Notes under the pieces: model-generated | What the model saw: only the letters and a program-made list of their open reading frames with translations | Database searches by the model: none | What the model was told of the DNA's origin: nothing | Shown: piece after piece, positions 24,974-32,676 of the stretch | Position numbering within the stretch: position 1 is the first letter of the stretch | Layout: each line of letters opens with the position of its first letter | Made by a program: the position numbers and the translations under genes | Source: Pirellulaceae bacterium | Lineage (GTDB): Bacteria > Planctomycetota > Planctomycetia > Pirellulales > Pirellulaceae | Length of the DNA stretch: 34,602 nt | Reading direction: 5' to 3' | NCBI GenBank assembly: GCA_026989685.1 | Contig: JALSIV010000433.1 | Span: 1-34,602 of the forward strand

Positions 24974-25131
24974 AGCTGGCTCCGACAAGTAAGCGGCTCG
25001 AGGTGGCCACGCGTCGATTGGTGTGCCGCCGAGCCCCCTCTGCCCGAGGTTGGGCGAGCCTCGGTTACCAGCCGACATCGACGATTACTCCCGCCCGCAT
25101 CGCTCGGCTGTTTGAAGATTGCGCGAGCGGT

Positions 25132-26640
25132 TTAGCTCGAGCTGTCGCTCTTAGACCAATCCCGGCGCTGCCGGGAAGAGGGGATTCCCATCTTTTGCCG
25201 ATATTTGGTGATGGTTCGACGGGCCACCTTGATGCCCTGCTTCCCCAGTTCCTTGACGAGTTCATCGTCGCTGTAAGGGTGCCCCTTGTCCTCTTTGTCG
25301 ATCAGTTCCTGCAATTTGATGCGAATGATGTCCCAGGCGACGTCCTCACCCTGCTCGGTGCGCGTCCCGCCCACGAAGAACCGCCGCAGCGGAAAAATGC
25401 CTCGAGGCGTCTGAATCCACTTGTCGTCGACCGCGCGGCTGATGGTGGTCACGTGCACGCCGACCTGATCGGCGATTTGCTGCATCTTCAACGGCTTGAT
25501 GAACTCGGGCCCCTTTTCCAGGAATTCGCGTTGGTGATCGACGATCGCCTGAGCCACTTTCGTGAGCGTATTCTTGCGCTGCTCGATGGCGTCGATCAAC
25601 CACTGCGCCGAGGTGATCTTCTTGCGCAGATATTCCTTCTCTTCGGCGGTCGCCGTCCCGTTTTGCAGACGCTTCCAGTAATAGGGGCTGATATACAGAC
25701 GGGGTAGACGCTGGTCCTCCACGACGACTCGATAGTTGCCATCTTCGTCTTGCTCGAGCATCACATCGGGCGTCACCGGTGCCACGTGAGTGTCGGCGAA
25801 TTCAGCGCCTGGTTTCGGATTGAGTTTCTTCAGTTGCTCCCACGCCGCCTGGATGCGTTCGATCGAATAGCCGGTCTTCTTCTGGATGCGAGGAATCCGA
25901 TTGTCTCGCAAATCCTCCAGGTGGTTTTCGATCAGGGTCTGCACTTCGTCGTGGTAGGGCATGTCCGGCGCCAGTTGCAGCAGCAGACATTCCCGCAGGT
26001 CGCGAGCGGCGATGCCGGGCGGATCGAGACTCTGCACGAGATGCAGCGCCTCTTCCGCCTTGGCCTGCTGTTCGGCCGTTGCTTCGGGTGGCAGCAGGTC
26101 CAGCAGGCTCCCCTTGAAATAGCCCCCGTCCTCGGCGTCGAGCATCGAGATGATACGCCGAGCCAACTCGGCGATCTCCTCTTCCACCTCCAGTTCGCCG
26201 AGCTGTCGCAACAAGTGCTCATTGAGGGACGGAGAGGGAACGGCGATGTTGGCCAGCGTATCGTGCTTCCGCTGCGCTTCCTCCTCGATGCGGTTGGACG
26301 ATTTGGACGGCCCATCGTCGAAATAGTCGGGCACCTCGCGCTGCAGGTCGAACAACCGCTCGAAATCGTCGGCGTTGTCGTGAGCCTCATCGACGACGAT
26401 CTCTTTTTCTTCCACCGTCGGAGCGTCGGGATGGGGGGATTCTTCATCACTTGCCGATTCGTCCGGTAACGCCGGATCCTCCTCGACCAGCTCCAGCACC
26501 GGATTTTCGTTCATCTCCTGTTCGACTCGTTCCTGCAATGCCATCACCGGCAACTGAAGAATCTCCATCGACTGGATCATCTTCGGAGCCAGTTGGTAGG
26601 TCTGAACTTGTTTGGCTTCCAAGCCTAGGGAAAGTCGCAT
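25132..26640 (-). CDS. rpoN: RNA polymerase sigma-54 factor
   Basis: Alternative sigma factor for -24/-12 promoters, dependent on enhancer-binding ATPases. 502 aa. Region I is Gln/Leu-rich (MRLSLGLEAKQVQTYQLAPKMIQSMEILQLPVMALQERVEQEMNEN begins the protein). Region II is very acidic (about 50-115). The core-binding domain follows (LDPPGIAARDLRECLLLQL). The HTH block is ITSAQWLIDAIEQRKNTL to HVTTISRAVDDKWIQTPRGIFPLRRFF. The RpoN box reads ARRTITKYRQ (473-482), close to the consensus. It lies 55 nt after recR on the same strand, at the end of the dnaX-ybaB-recR cluster. No sigma-54 activator is in the window. Confidence 0.97.
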   Translation of the reverse strand: MRLSLGLEAKQVQTYQLAPKMIQSMEILQLPVMALQERVEQEMNENPVLELVEEDPALPDESASDEESPHPDAPTVEEKEIVVDEAHDNADDFERLFDLQREVPDYFDDGPSKSSNRIEEEAQRKHDTLANIAVPSPSLNEHLLRQLGELEVEEEIAELARRIISMLDAEDGGYFKGSLLDLLPPEATAEQQAKAEEALHLVQSLDPPGIAARDLRECLLLQLAPDMPYHDEVQTLIENHLEDLRDNRIPRIQKKTGYSIERIQAAWEQLKKLNPKPGAEFADTHVAPVTPDVMLEQDEDGNYRVVVEDQRLPRLYISPYYWKRLQNGTATAEEKEYLRKKITSAQWLIDAIEQRKNTLTKVAQAIVDHQREFLEKGPEFIKPLKMQQIADQVGVHVTTISRAVDDKWIQTPRGIFPLRRFFVGGTRTEQGEDVAWDIIRIKLQELIDKEDKGHPYSDDELVKELGKQGIKVARRTITKYRQKMGIPSSRQRRDWSKSDSSS

Positions 26641-26695
26641 GACGGCATCCAGGAAACAAAGATGAAAACGCGAAAACTGCCTCCGCTATTGTAAT

Positions 26696-27301
26696 TCATA
26701 GCTTCTGCCGGTCCGATATGGCGTCCGCCAAGATCTCCTTGTTGGTGAACTCGAGTACGCTGCCGGTGGTCAGTCCCCGAGCCGGACGCGTCAATTCGAC
26801 CGGAAAACGAGCGAGCTGGTTGGAAAGGAACAGGGCCGTTCCGTCTCCCTCCACCGTCGGATTGGTGGCCAAGATGATCTCGCGAAAGTTCCCCTCGGCG
26901 ACTCGACGCAACAAGGCATCGACCGTCAACTGTTCCGCGCCGATGCCTTCCAGCGGTGCCAAGCGGCCCAGCAGGACGTGGTACTGTCCCCGATAGGCCC
27001 CCGTCTGTTCAATGGCAATCAGATCCCGCGGCTGCTCGACAACGCACAGCAGACTCGGGTCCCGCTTGGGATCCAGACAAATCGCACATTGTTGCCCTTC
27101 GGACAGATTGTAGCAAACCTCGCAATACCGCACGTTTTCGCGAACATCGCGGATGGCGTCGGCCAGCGCGAGTGCTTCCGATTTGTGCACCCGCAACAAA
27201 TGGTAGGCCAATCGCTCGGCCGACTTCTTGCCGATGCCCGGCAGCCGCGACAACTGTTCAATCAACGTGGTAACCGACTCGGTGATCTGGACCATCGCCA
27301 C
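26696..27301 (-). CDS. recR: Recombination mediator protein RecR
   Basis: DNA repair protein that, with RecF and RecO, loads RecA at gaps. 201 aa. The N-terminal helix-hairpin-helix is LSRLPGIGKKSAERLAYHLL. The zinc finger is CEVCYNLSEGQQCAIC. The Toprim domain starts at LLCVVEQPRDLIAIEQTGAYRGQYHVL, with ILATNPTVEGDGTALFL. The end is a Walker-like segment, typical of RecR. The gap to ybaB is only 6 nt, so they are co-transcribed. ATG 27301 and ATG 27295 are both possible starts. Confidence 0.97.
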   Translation of the reverse strand: MAMVQITESVTTLIEQLSRLPGIGKKSAERLAYHLLRVHKSEALALADAIRDVRENVRYCEVCYNLSEGQQCAICLDPKRDPSLLCVVEQPRDLIAIEQTGAYRGQYHVLLGRLAPLEGIGAEQLTVDALLRRVAEGNFREIILATNPTVEGDGTALFLSNQLARFPVELTRPARGLTTGSVLEFTNKEILADAISDRQKL

Positions 27302-27307
27302 ATGCCA

Positions 27308-27805
27308 TCACTGCGGGCCATCGGGAGGAAGCGACGAGGGAGCCGGATCGCAGGGATCTTCCGACTGCGGTCGGTTCGCCCCTTCCCGCGAATCCGTTGT
27401 CTCTTCGCCGACCGCCTCGCCGAACACCGACTCCAGCACGTCGTTCACCGGATCGCCGGGAGCCATCATCGACTGCGCCATTTCGCCGAGCTGTTCGGGA
27501 GAGACGTTCATCACGGCCTCGGTCATCGTCTGCGCGGCCAGTTCGCGCGCCTTCTGCATGCCTTCGTGGACCGCTGCCAGCACGAGGTCCTCCAGCATCT
27601 CGTGGTCACCTCGACCGGCCAGCTCGGGGGCGATCTTCAACCGCACCAATTCGAGATTGCCATTGACTTCCACCTCGACCATGCCGCCGCCGGCCTGGGC
27701 GGTCACTCGCTTTTGAGCCAACTCGTGCGGCAAGCGATCGAGATGTTGCCGGAGATCGCCGATGCCACGCAGCGTGGAGACCAGCGTCGAAAAACGTTTG
27801 AACAT
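27308..27805 (-). CDS. YbaB/EbfC family nucleoid-associated protein
   Basis: 165-aa protein of the small DNA-binding YbaB/EbfC family, which forms dimers that bend or coat DNA. The core is AGGGMVEVEVNGNLELVRLKIAPEL followed by MLEDLVLAAVHEGMQKARELAAQTM. The C-terminal 60 residues are an acidic, Pro-rich extension (SREGANRPQSEDPCDPAPSS), so the protein is longer than the usual 105-110 aa. It lies between dnaX (21 nt upstream) and recR (6 nt downstream), the classical dnaX-ybaB-recR order. Confidence 0.93.
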   Translation of the reverse strand: MFKRFSTLVSTLRGIGDLRQHLDRLPHELAQKRVTAQAGGGMVEVEVNGNLELVRLKIAPELAGRGDHEMLEDLVLAAVHEGMQKARELAAQTMTEAVMNVSPEQLGEMAQSMMAPGDPVNDVLESVFGEAVGEETTDSREGANRPQSEDPCDPAPSSLPPDGPQ

Positions 27806-27826
27806 CCCTATGCCTCCTTCCCGTTC

Positions 27827-29626
27827 CTAGTTTGCGCCGTCCGGTGGATCGTCGACGCGGCTCACGTCTGCATCGAACAGGTCCATGGCTCGTCGCACCA
27901 GCGGCGCCCGTTCACGCTTCCGCCGCTGCTCGATCGGTGACGAAGATGCCTCCGACGGCGGCGTCGGCGCCCCGGTCTCCGACTGTCTCAGTTCCAGCCG
28001 GACCGGCTTTCCTGCGAGATGAGCCAGCGTTTGTTCCAGCAGTGATTTTACTGCCGGCCGCTCGCAACGCTCCTTTTGCAAAGTATACCCTTGCGGAAAT
28101 TCCACGACCAGCGATTGGGGCGGCTCCCACCGGGCCGCGTGAGCGAATTCGCCGTAGGGACCGATCCGGTCGCGCAATTGCGCGCAGGCCGTCTGCCACA
28201 ACGACAGCGGCTGCATGTCGCCACTGCCAGCCACGGGCTGGATGGGCTGAGCCGGTGGATCGCCGCGCGCCGGCGACGATGCCGGTGGGGCCGGAACCGA
28301 CGCGGTGGGCGCCGAACTCGGAGGAGTAACCGGCGACGGAGTCGGTGGGGATGCCGCGACCGAATTCGGTTGGGATCGGGAGGCGACGGGAGTCGCCGGC
28401 GGTTCCCGCCGGACGGGAGCAACCTGGGGAGCAGCCTGTGGTCGGCTCGGAGCGGCCGGCTCCGTCCCCGCAATCAACGCGTCGATGCTCTTGAGTTGCC
28501 GCAAATGAGAAATGCGGACCAATGCCATCTCCACCAGAGTCCGCGGCTGCGACGAGTGACGGATTCGTGTTAGGGTCTGGTCGAGCACTTGCAAGGCCGC
28601 CAGAACCGCGGACAAGCCATAATCTTTTGCCAGTCGATCGATCACCGGCACGACGTCGCTTCCGCTGTGCCAACGCAGATTCGCGTCGGCTCCCGTCGCC
28701 GCCAGCATCCCGTCCCGAAAACAACTGACCAGTTGCTCGGCAAACTGTCCCGCATCGATGCCTCGCGTCAGTGCTCCGTCGAGCGTCTCCAGGGCGGCGG
28801 CGGCGTCGCCTCGCAGCAAATGATCCAGCATCTGAGCCAAGTGAGCGTCCGGCGCCGTGCCGAACATGCGATGCACGTCGGCCACACTCACTCGACCCGT
28901 CGTGAACGCCAGCAACTGTTCCAGCAACGACTGACTGTCCCGTACCGAGCCCGCTGCGTGCCGCGCGATCAACTGCAACGCCTCCGGCTCCGCCTCACGC
29001 CCTTCCGTGGCAATGATCTGCTCGAGCCGCGCGACCAACTCCGCGATCTCCACCGGAGCGAAATCGTACCGCTGGCAGCGAGACAGTACCGTAATCGGAA
29101 TCTTATCCGGATCGGTCGTGCAAAAGATGAACTTCACGTGAGCCGGCGGTTCCTCCAGCGTCTTGAGCAACGCATTGAACGCCGGCGGAGTCAACATGTG
29201 CACTTCGTCAATGATGTATATCTTGTACCGGGCGCGGCTGGGACGAATGTTGACGCCGGCACGCAACTGTCGGATCTCGTCGATTCCCCGGTTGCTGGCG
29301 CCGTCGATCTCGATTACGTCGATGTCTTCGCCGGCATCGATCAAACGACAGATGTCGCTCGAGTCGTCCGGATCGGTCGTCGGGCCGTTCGGGGCGTTGA
29401 GACACTTGGCGAAAATCCTCGCCGTGGAAGTCTTGCCGACTCCCCGTGCCCCGGTGAACAAATAGGCATGGCCCACGCGATCCGATTCGATCGCATTGAC
29501 CAGTGCCTGGACGACGTGCGATTGTCCCACCAACTCGGAAAACGTGCGAGGTCGGTAGCGCCGCGCCACCACGAGATACGCGGATTGGGAAGGGGCGGGA
29601 TGATCGGAAGATTGTGGGGCGTTCAT
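27827..29626 (-). CDS. dnaX: DNA polymerase III subunit gamma/tau
   Basis: Clamp-loader ATPase of the replisome (599 aa from ATG 29626, with GGAAAG about 6 nt upstream; the 29698 start would overlap the SRP RNA). Walker A is GARGVGKTS (59-67), with the sensor segments IYIIDEVHML and LKTLEEPPAHVKFIFCTTDPDKIP and the Arg finger in LSRCQRYDF. The zinc module, normally four Cys, keeps only Cys93 in DICRLI; the other three positions are Ala, Asp and Ser, while Cys75 is a separate residue. A long Pro/Ala/Ser-rich linker (about 405-490) leads to a tau-like C-terminal domain. No frameshift signal for a short gamma form was recognised. It is the first protein gene after the SRP RNA. Confidence 0.96.
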   Translation of the reverse strand: MNAPQSSDHPAPSQSAYLVVARRYRPRTFSELVGQSHVVQALVNAIESDRVGHAYLFTGARGVGKTSTARIFAKCLNAPNGPTTDPDDSSDICRLIDAGEDIDVIEIDGASNRGIDEIRQLRAGVNIRPSRARYKIYIIDEVHMLTPPAFNALLKTLEEPPAHVKFIFCTTDPDKIPITVLSRCQRYDFAPVEIAELVARLEQIIATEGREAEPEALQLIARHAAGSVRDSQSLLEQLLAFTTGRVSVADVHRMFGTAPDAHLAQMLDHLLRGDAAAALETLDGALTRGIDAGQFAEQLVSCFRDGMLAATGADANLRWHSGSDVVPVIDRLAKDYGLSAVLAALQVLDQTLTRIRHSSQPRTLVEMALVRISHLRQLKSIDALIAGTEPAAPSRPQAAPQVAPVRREPPATPVASRSQPNSVAASPPTPSPVTPPSSAPTASVPAPPASSPARGDPPAQPIQPVAGSGDMQPLSLWQTACAQLRDRIGPYGEFAHAARWEPPQSLVVEFPQGYTLQKERCERPAVKSLLEQTLAHLAGKPVRLELRQSETGAPTPPSEASSSPIEQRRKRERAPLVRRAMDLFDADVSRVDDPPDGAN

Positions 29627-29674
29627 GACCGCTTTCCGGCGAAAAGACTCAGCCCCGCGAAGCGATCGCCCGCC

Positions 29675-29784
29675 GATGCCACCCGACGGCCCCCGCACAA
29701 GAGTACCCCGCTTAGGGCTGCTCCTGTTACGGCCTGACCCGGTTCACGGCTCCCCCTTGCGAGGGCCGTCCGATGGCAGCGTCC
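29675..29784 (-). ncRNA. ffs: Bacterial small signal recognition particle RNA (4.5S type)
   Basis: RNA partner of Ffh in co-translational protein targeting. On the minus strand the helix-8 core reads GAACCGGGTCAGGCC, then GTAACAGGAGCAGCCC, matching the conserved GGTCAGG...AGCAGCC internal loop. The outer arms pair: CTGCCATCGGACGGCC near the 5' end with GGCCGTCGGGTGGCA near the 3' end. The apical part is CC-GUAACA-GG, not the usual GGAA tetraloop closed by three pairs (29725-29730). Location directly upstream of dnaX is the usual bacterial place. The 5' end may extend to about 29815 given the promoter; boundaries are estimates. Confidence 0.9.
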
Positions 29785-29822
29785 GGGAATCCAACGCGGG
29801 CGAACGGTTCGCTCGCCCATTC

Positions 29823-29851
29823 ATTGTGAAGCTCAAGTACCGATCGGTCAA
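29823..29851 (-). promoter_or_regulatory. Sigma-70-type promoter for the SRP RNA and dnaX
   Basis: On the minus strand TTGACC (29851-29846), a 17-nt spacer and CACAAT (29828-29823) give a good -35/-10 pair. Predicted transcription start is near 29815, about 30 nt before the SRP core. It is the best promoter match I noticed in the window. Confidence 0.65.
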
Positions 29852-29874
29852 AGGGAGAGAACACGGAAGCGCAG

Positions 29875-29958
29875 AAAAAAAGCGACCCGCCTCGCCGTAT
29901 AGCACCTCACGCTGCCCCGGAAGTGCTCCTGCCCGAAACGGCGAAGAGGGGATCGCTT
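29875..29958 (-). terminator. Long two-tier hairpin with T-tract, end of the transporter operon
   Basis: On the minus strand AAGCGATCCCCTCTTCGCCG (29958-29939) pairs imperfectly with CGGCGAGGCGGGTCGCTT (29897-29880), followed by a run of seven T (29881-29875). Inside it AGCACTTC pairs with GAGGTGCT (one G-U), making a second stacked hairpin. It starts 54 nt after the stop codon at 30012, a good place for a factor-independent terminator. The size is unusual for a terminator, so it could also be the 3' part of a small RNA. Confidence 0.7.
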
Positions 29959-30011
29959 CTGTCTAAGACAATCGGCAAACCAACGCGATGACGCCGATAA
30001 GGCTTTCCGCA

Positions 30012-30824
30012 TTATGGATCTTCCATGGTGCTACTCAGGGGGGAAGCCAACCCATCAGGCGCCTGCGGCACAACCGTCCGAACCGCTGTCAACGAGGGAG
30101 CCGGGCGCCAGGTGCGGCGAACGAGCGCCAAAGAGCGGGGAAATCGGATCCTCAGTTGCCGCTCGAGATGCGGGGAGCTGCCGCCCCCCCAAGCCAGCGC
30201 GACCAGCTCGGCGAATGTCTCTTGCCTCCCCGCGACCGATGACTGAACGAAATACCGAAGCTCCGACCAATCCGCCGACGCAAGTTGTTGCATGTCCATG
30301 TGATATGCGGCGCGAAACTCCGGCGAATCCGAGAGCGGTCGCCGCGATCCGCCGGCTCGGTCCCAGGCGTGAGCCAGTTCGTGCCGGACGACACCCCCGA
30401 CTCGATCGCAGCGGACCCAGCCACCGCGCCGGCTGATGCGCCACTCCGCGAAGACCAGCCGCTGCTCGGCAGGCAGATGCACGGCGTCCACGTTTTTCCA
30501 GCTCCAACCGGGGGGCCAGCCTCGAGGCGCTTCGTCCGCCAAATCGGGAACGGCGTCACACAAAGAAACCACCAGTTCGATCCGCCAGCGGCCTTCACGA
30601 ATTCTCCGCGCCGATGCGGCGGGGAGGGTGTCGTATGCCGCCAGCACCGACCACACGAATACCGGACTGACAGCCGGATCGATCCGCCATCCCTGTTGCT
30701 CCAAGCACACCGACGGCGCGGGCCATAGGAGGAACAGCGGCAACAGTACGTACGACATGAGGCAGCAGGGGCGCGGAGACCGCAGATCATCGGGTGCTGA
30801 CACCCGCCGAAAACCAGCCTCCAT
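30012..30824 (-). CDS. Putative secreted HExxH metalloprotease-like protein
   Basis: 270-aa protein with a hydrophobic signal segment (about 23-40: MSYVLLPLFLLWPAPSVC). The motif HELAH (His148, Glu149, His152 in VVRHELAHAWD) and a downstream ETFAEL with Glu206 fit a gluzincin zinc site. No family is recognised beyond this. ATG 30824 follows the transporter stop codon after 1 nt, with GGAGTGG upstream, so translation is probably coupled. ATG 30758 (MSYVLL...) is also plausible and gives a cleaner signal peptide of 248 aa total. The longer open frame up to 31283 runs antisense-like through the transporter gene and is not credible. The role may be a cell-surface peptidase (inference). Confidence 0.72.
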   Translation of the reverse strand: MEAGFRRVSAPDDLRSPRPCCLMSYVLLPLFLLWPAPSVCLEQQGWRIDPAVSPVFVWSVLAAYDTLPAASARRIREGRWRIELVVSLCDAVPDLADEAPRGWPPGWSWKNVDAVHLPAEQRLVFAEWRISRRGGWVRCDRVGGVVRHELAHAWDRAGGSRRPLSDSPEFRAAYHMDMQQLASADWSELRYFVQSSVAGRQETFAELVALAWGGGSSPHLERQLRIRFPRSLALVRRTWRPAPSLTAVRTVVPQAPDGLASPLSSTMEDP

Positions 30825-30825
30825 C

Positions 30826-32460
30826 TTAATTGGCCACTCCGATCCAGGCGAGTAACTCCTGGAACTTGAGTACCAGTGCCGTGCCGCCGGCCACCACCAT
30901 CCCCAAGGCGGATATCCAGAGGAAAAGATCCCAAATTCTCCCAGGCCGCAGGGGCTTGGGAGTGCAGCCGTAACGGAAATAGAGTCCGGCGGCCGCCAAC
31001 ATGGGGAGCATGATCGCCTGGAGCAACCCGCCCAGCAGCACGAGCTGCGCCGGCCGGGGAATGGTGACATAGATGCCCAAGCAGACCAATGGAAACAAGG
31101 CACTGAGCAGGCGAATCCGGCGACTCCCGGAGTGGTCATCGCGGCGAGCCAACCCCAGCACGCCCAACGTGTCGGAAAGCACTCGCGCGTGACTGGCATT
31201 GGCGACAAAGAATGTCGAATAGAGGACGGCGAACGAGCCGAACAGGAACAACACGGTCGCCCAGTCACCGAAAACCGGTTCATACATGGCCGAGAGCGTC
31301 CGGATCAATTCGTTGCTTTGGGGGTCGAGCTGCGAGCGTCCCAAGATGGCGGCTCCCAGAAGGTAAAACGCCACGGTGGCCAAGGTATAGATGACCATCG
31401 AACACCAGGAGTCCCACTGCATCACTCGCAACCAGCCGCGAGCCCGCTCGTACCACGTGGGCGAATCGTCGAACGGCCCGGTGAACTTGGCGTATCCTTT
31501 TTCCAGGCACCAGTACGGATACACGACCAACTCACTGGCCCCCACCCCGATAATGCCGAACGTCGCCAGTGCCGTCATCACCGCGTCGAATCCCTGTTTG
31601 CCTGGCGGAGTCCGAAAACTCATGCCATTGGCGAGGTCTTGCCAGGTCACGTGCCAGATGGGATCGATCTGCAGCAGCCCGAGATTGATTAACGTGATGG
31701 CGGTGAACGATCCGACCAGCAATGTGGAAAACCACTGGATAAACCGGTATCGGCCGCGAAAGAGCAACCAACTGGTGACGACGGCGATGACGGCGGCCCA
31801 GATCTTATCGTCCAGCGGCGGTGGCGGACGGTTCCCCAACTCCTGAAACCGGGCGTCGCCGATCCTCCCTCGCCAGCTCAATGAGAGCCTCTCCAGCTCC
31901 TCTTCCCACTGACGCACTTTTGTCCGTAGTCGCGCCAGACGATCGGGGGCGATCTGGGACAGTTCCGCCGACCTCAGGGCGGCTCGAGCCGATTTCAGGC
32001 CGATGGCGGCATTGGCGAAGTCGTTGAACTCCCGCCCGTGCTCGGTGAGCGGAACGCTGATCGCCAGCGCCTGCCCGACCGAACCGACGATGCCGCCCAG
32101 TTGCCCGAGGCTCCCCATGAACATCACGAACCAGTACCACACGATCCAGTTGCCGCGCCCTCTCCAGCGAGGCCCCGGCACCTGGCTCAAGGCGTCCATC
32201 GTGGTCTTGCCGCTGTGAATGGCATTGCGACCGAATTCGATTTGCACGAAGACCTTGATGATGCAGCCCACGACGATCAGCCACAGCAACCAGAACCCAG
32301 CTTGAGCTCCCGCTTTGGTGGTCGCAATCAGCTCCCCCGAGCCGACGATGGAGGCTGCTACGATCAGCCCCGGTCCCAGACGGCGCAATGTGGCTCCCAC
32401 GGATCGGGGCGGCGTTTCCACATGCACCACCACATCGGTTTCAGCCGGAGATGACGCCAT
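30826..32460 (-). CDS. Nramp-like transporter with atypical substrate motifs
   Basis: Integral membrane protein of about 544 aa with some 11 hydrophobic segments in the Nramp (NRAMP/MntH) fold order. Numbering below is from the GTG at 32496; I prefer ATG 32460, after the palindromes, as start. TM1 reads LIVAASIVGSGELIATT, so the canonical DPGN metal motif is GSGE (52-55). TM6 reads FGIIGVGASELVVYPYWC, without the MPH motif. A charged, coiled-coil-like insert (about 160-230, ARAALRSAELSQ... LRTKVRQWEEELERLSL) interrupts the membrane core between early segments. The substrate is therefore unlikely to be Mn/Fe by the usual mechanism. It lies immediately upstream of the HExxH gene. Confidence 0.82.
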   Translation of the reverse strand: MASSPAETDVVVHVETPPRSVGATLRRLGPGLIVAASIVGSGELIATTKAGAQAGFWLLWLIVVGCIIKVFVQIEFGRNAIHSGKTTMDALSQVPGPRWRGRGNWIVWYWFVMFMGSLGQLGGIVGSVGQALAISVPLTEHGREFNDFANAAIGLKSARAALRSAELSQIAPDRLARLRTKVRQWEEELERLSLSWRGRIGDARFQELGNRPPPPLDDKIWAAVIAVVTSWLLFRGRYRFIQWFSTLLVGSFTAITLINLGLLQIDPIWHVTWQDLANGMSFRTPPGKQGFDAVMTALATFGIIGVGASELVVYPYWCLEKGYAKFTGPFDDSPTWYERARGWLRVMQWDSWCSMVIYTLATVAFYLLGAAILGRSQLDPQSNELIRTLSAMYEPVFGDWATVLFLFGSFAVLYSTFFVANASHARVLSDTLGVLGLARRDDHSGSRRIRLLSALFPLVCLGIYVTIPRPAQLVLLGGLLQAIMLPMLAAAGLYFRYGCTPKPLRPGRIWDLFLWISALGMVVAGGTALVLKFQELLAWIGVAN

Positions 32461-32479
32461 CGTCGGTCTCATGCAGGAA

Positions 32480-32533
32480 GGCTCGAGCCGGCGCACGGGA
32501 GCGCCGCGCCGGAAGGTGTTCCAGGCTCGAGCC
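32480..32533. promoter_or_regulatory. Duplicated 10-bp palindrome upstream of the Nramp-like gene
   Basis: GGCTCGAGCC occurs at 32480-32489 and again at 32524-32533, centres 44 bp apart, about four helical turns. Both sites lie just upstream of the preferred start (32460). Spacing and symmetry suggest a dimeric operator; the longer GTG start would place one site in the coding region. Confidence 0.4.
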
Positions 32534-32598
32534 TCATGATGGGCGATTTGGCAGCCGATGAAAAGCCTGCTGGGAAGATAATCCGGCCAGCCATCCTA

Positions 32599-32676
32599 GA
32601 GTCCACCACAAGACCCACCGTGCCGCTTGCCGGCCTCGAGCCTGTTGCTGGCGGCAGGCAGTCTTGCGACAGCCTC
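32599..32676 (-). repeat. 78-bp palindromic interspersed repeat, copy E
   Basis: Minus-strand reading begins GAGGCTGTCGCAAGACTG and ends GGGTCTTGTGGTGGACTC, matching the family. It begins exactly after the TGA (32679-32677) of the spermidine-synthase-like gene. It lies in the 216-nt gap before the Nramp-like gene. Confidence 0.85.

Noticed and set aside
30012-31283. Extended version of the HExxH protein (423 codons)
   Set aside because: The upstream half overlaps the transporter gene in another frame and has the Ser/Cys/Pro-rich composition of a shadow frame. A coupled start at 30824 explains the gene better.
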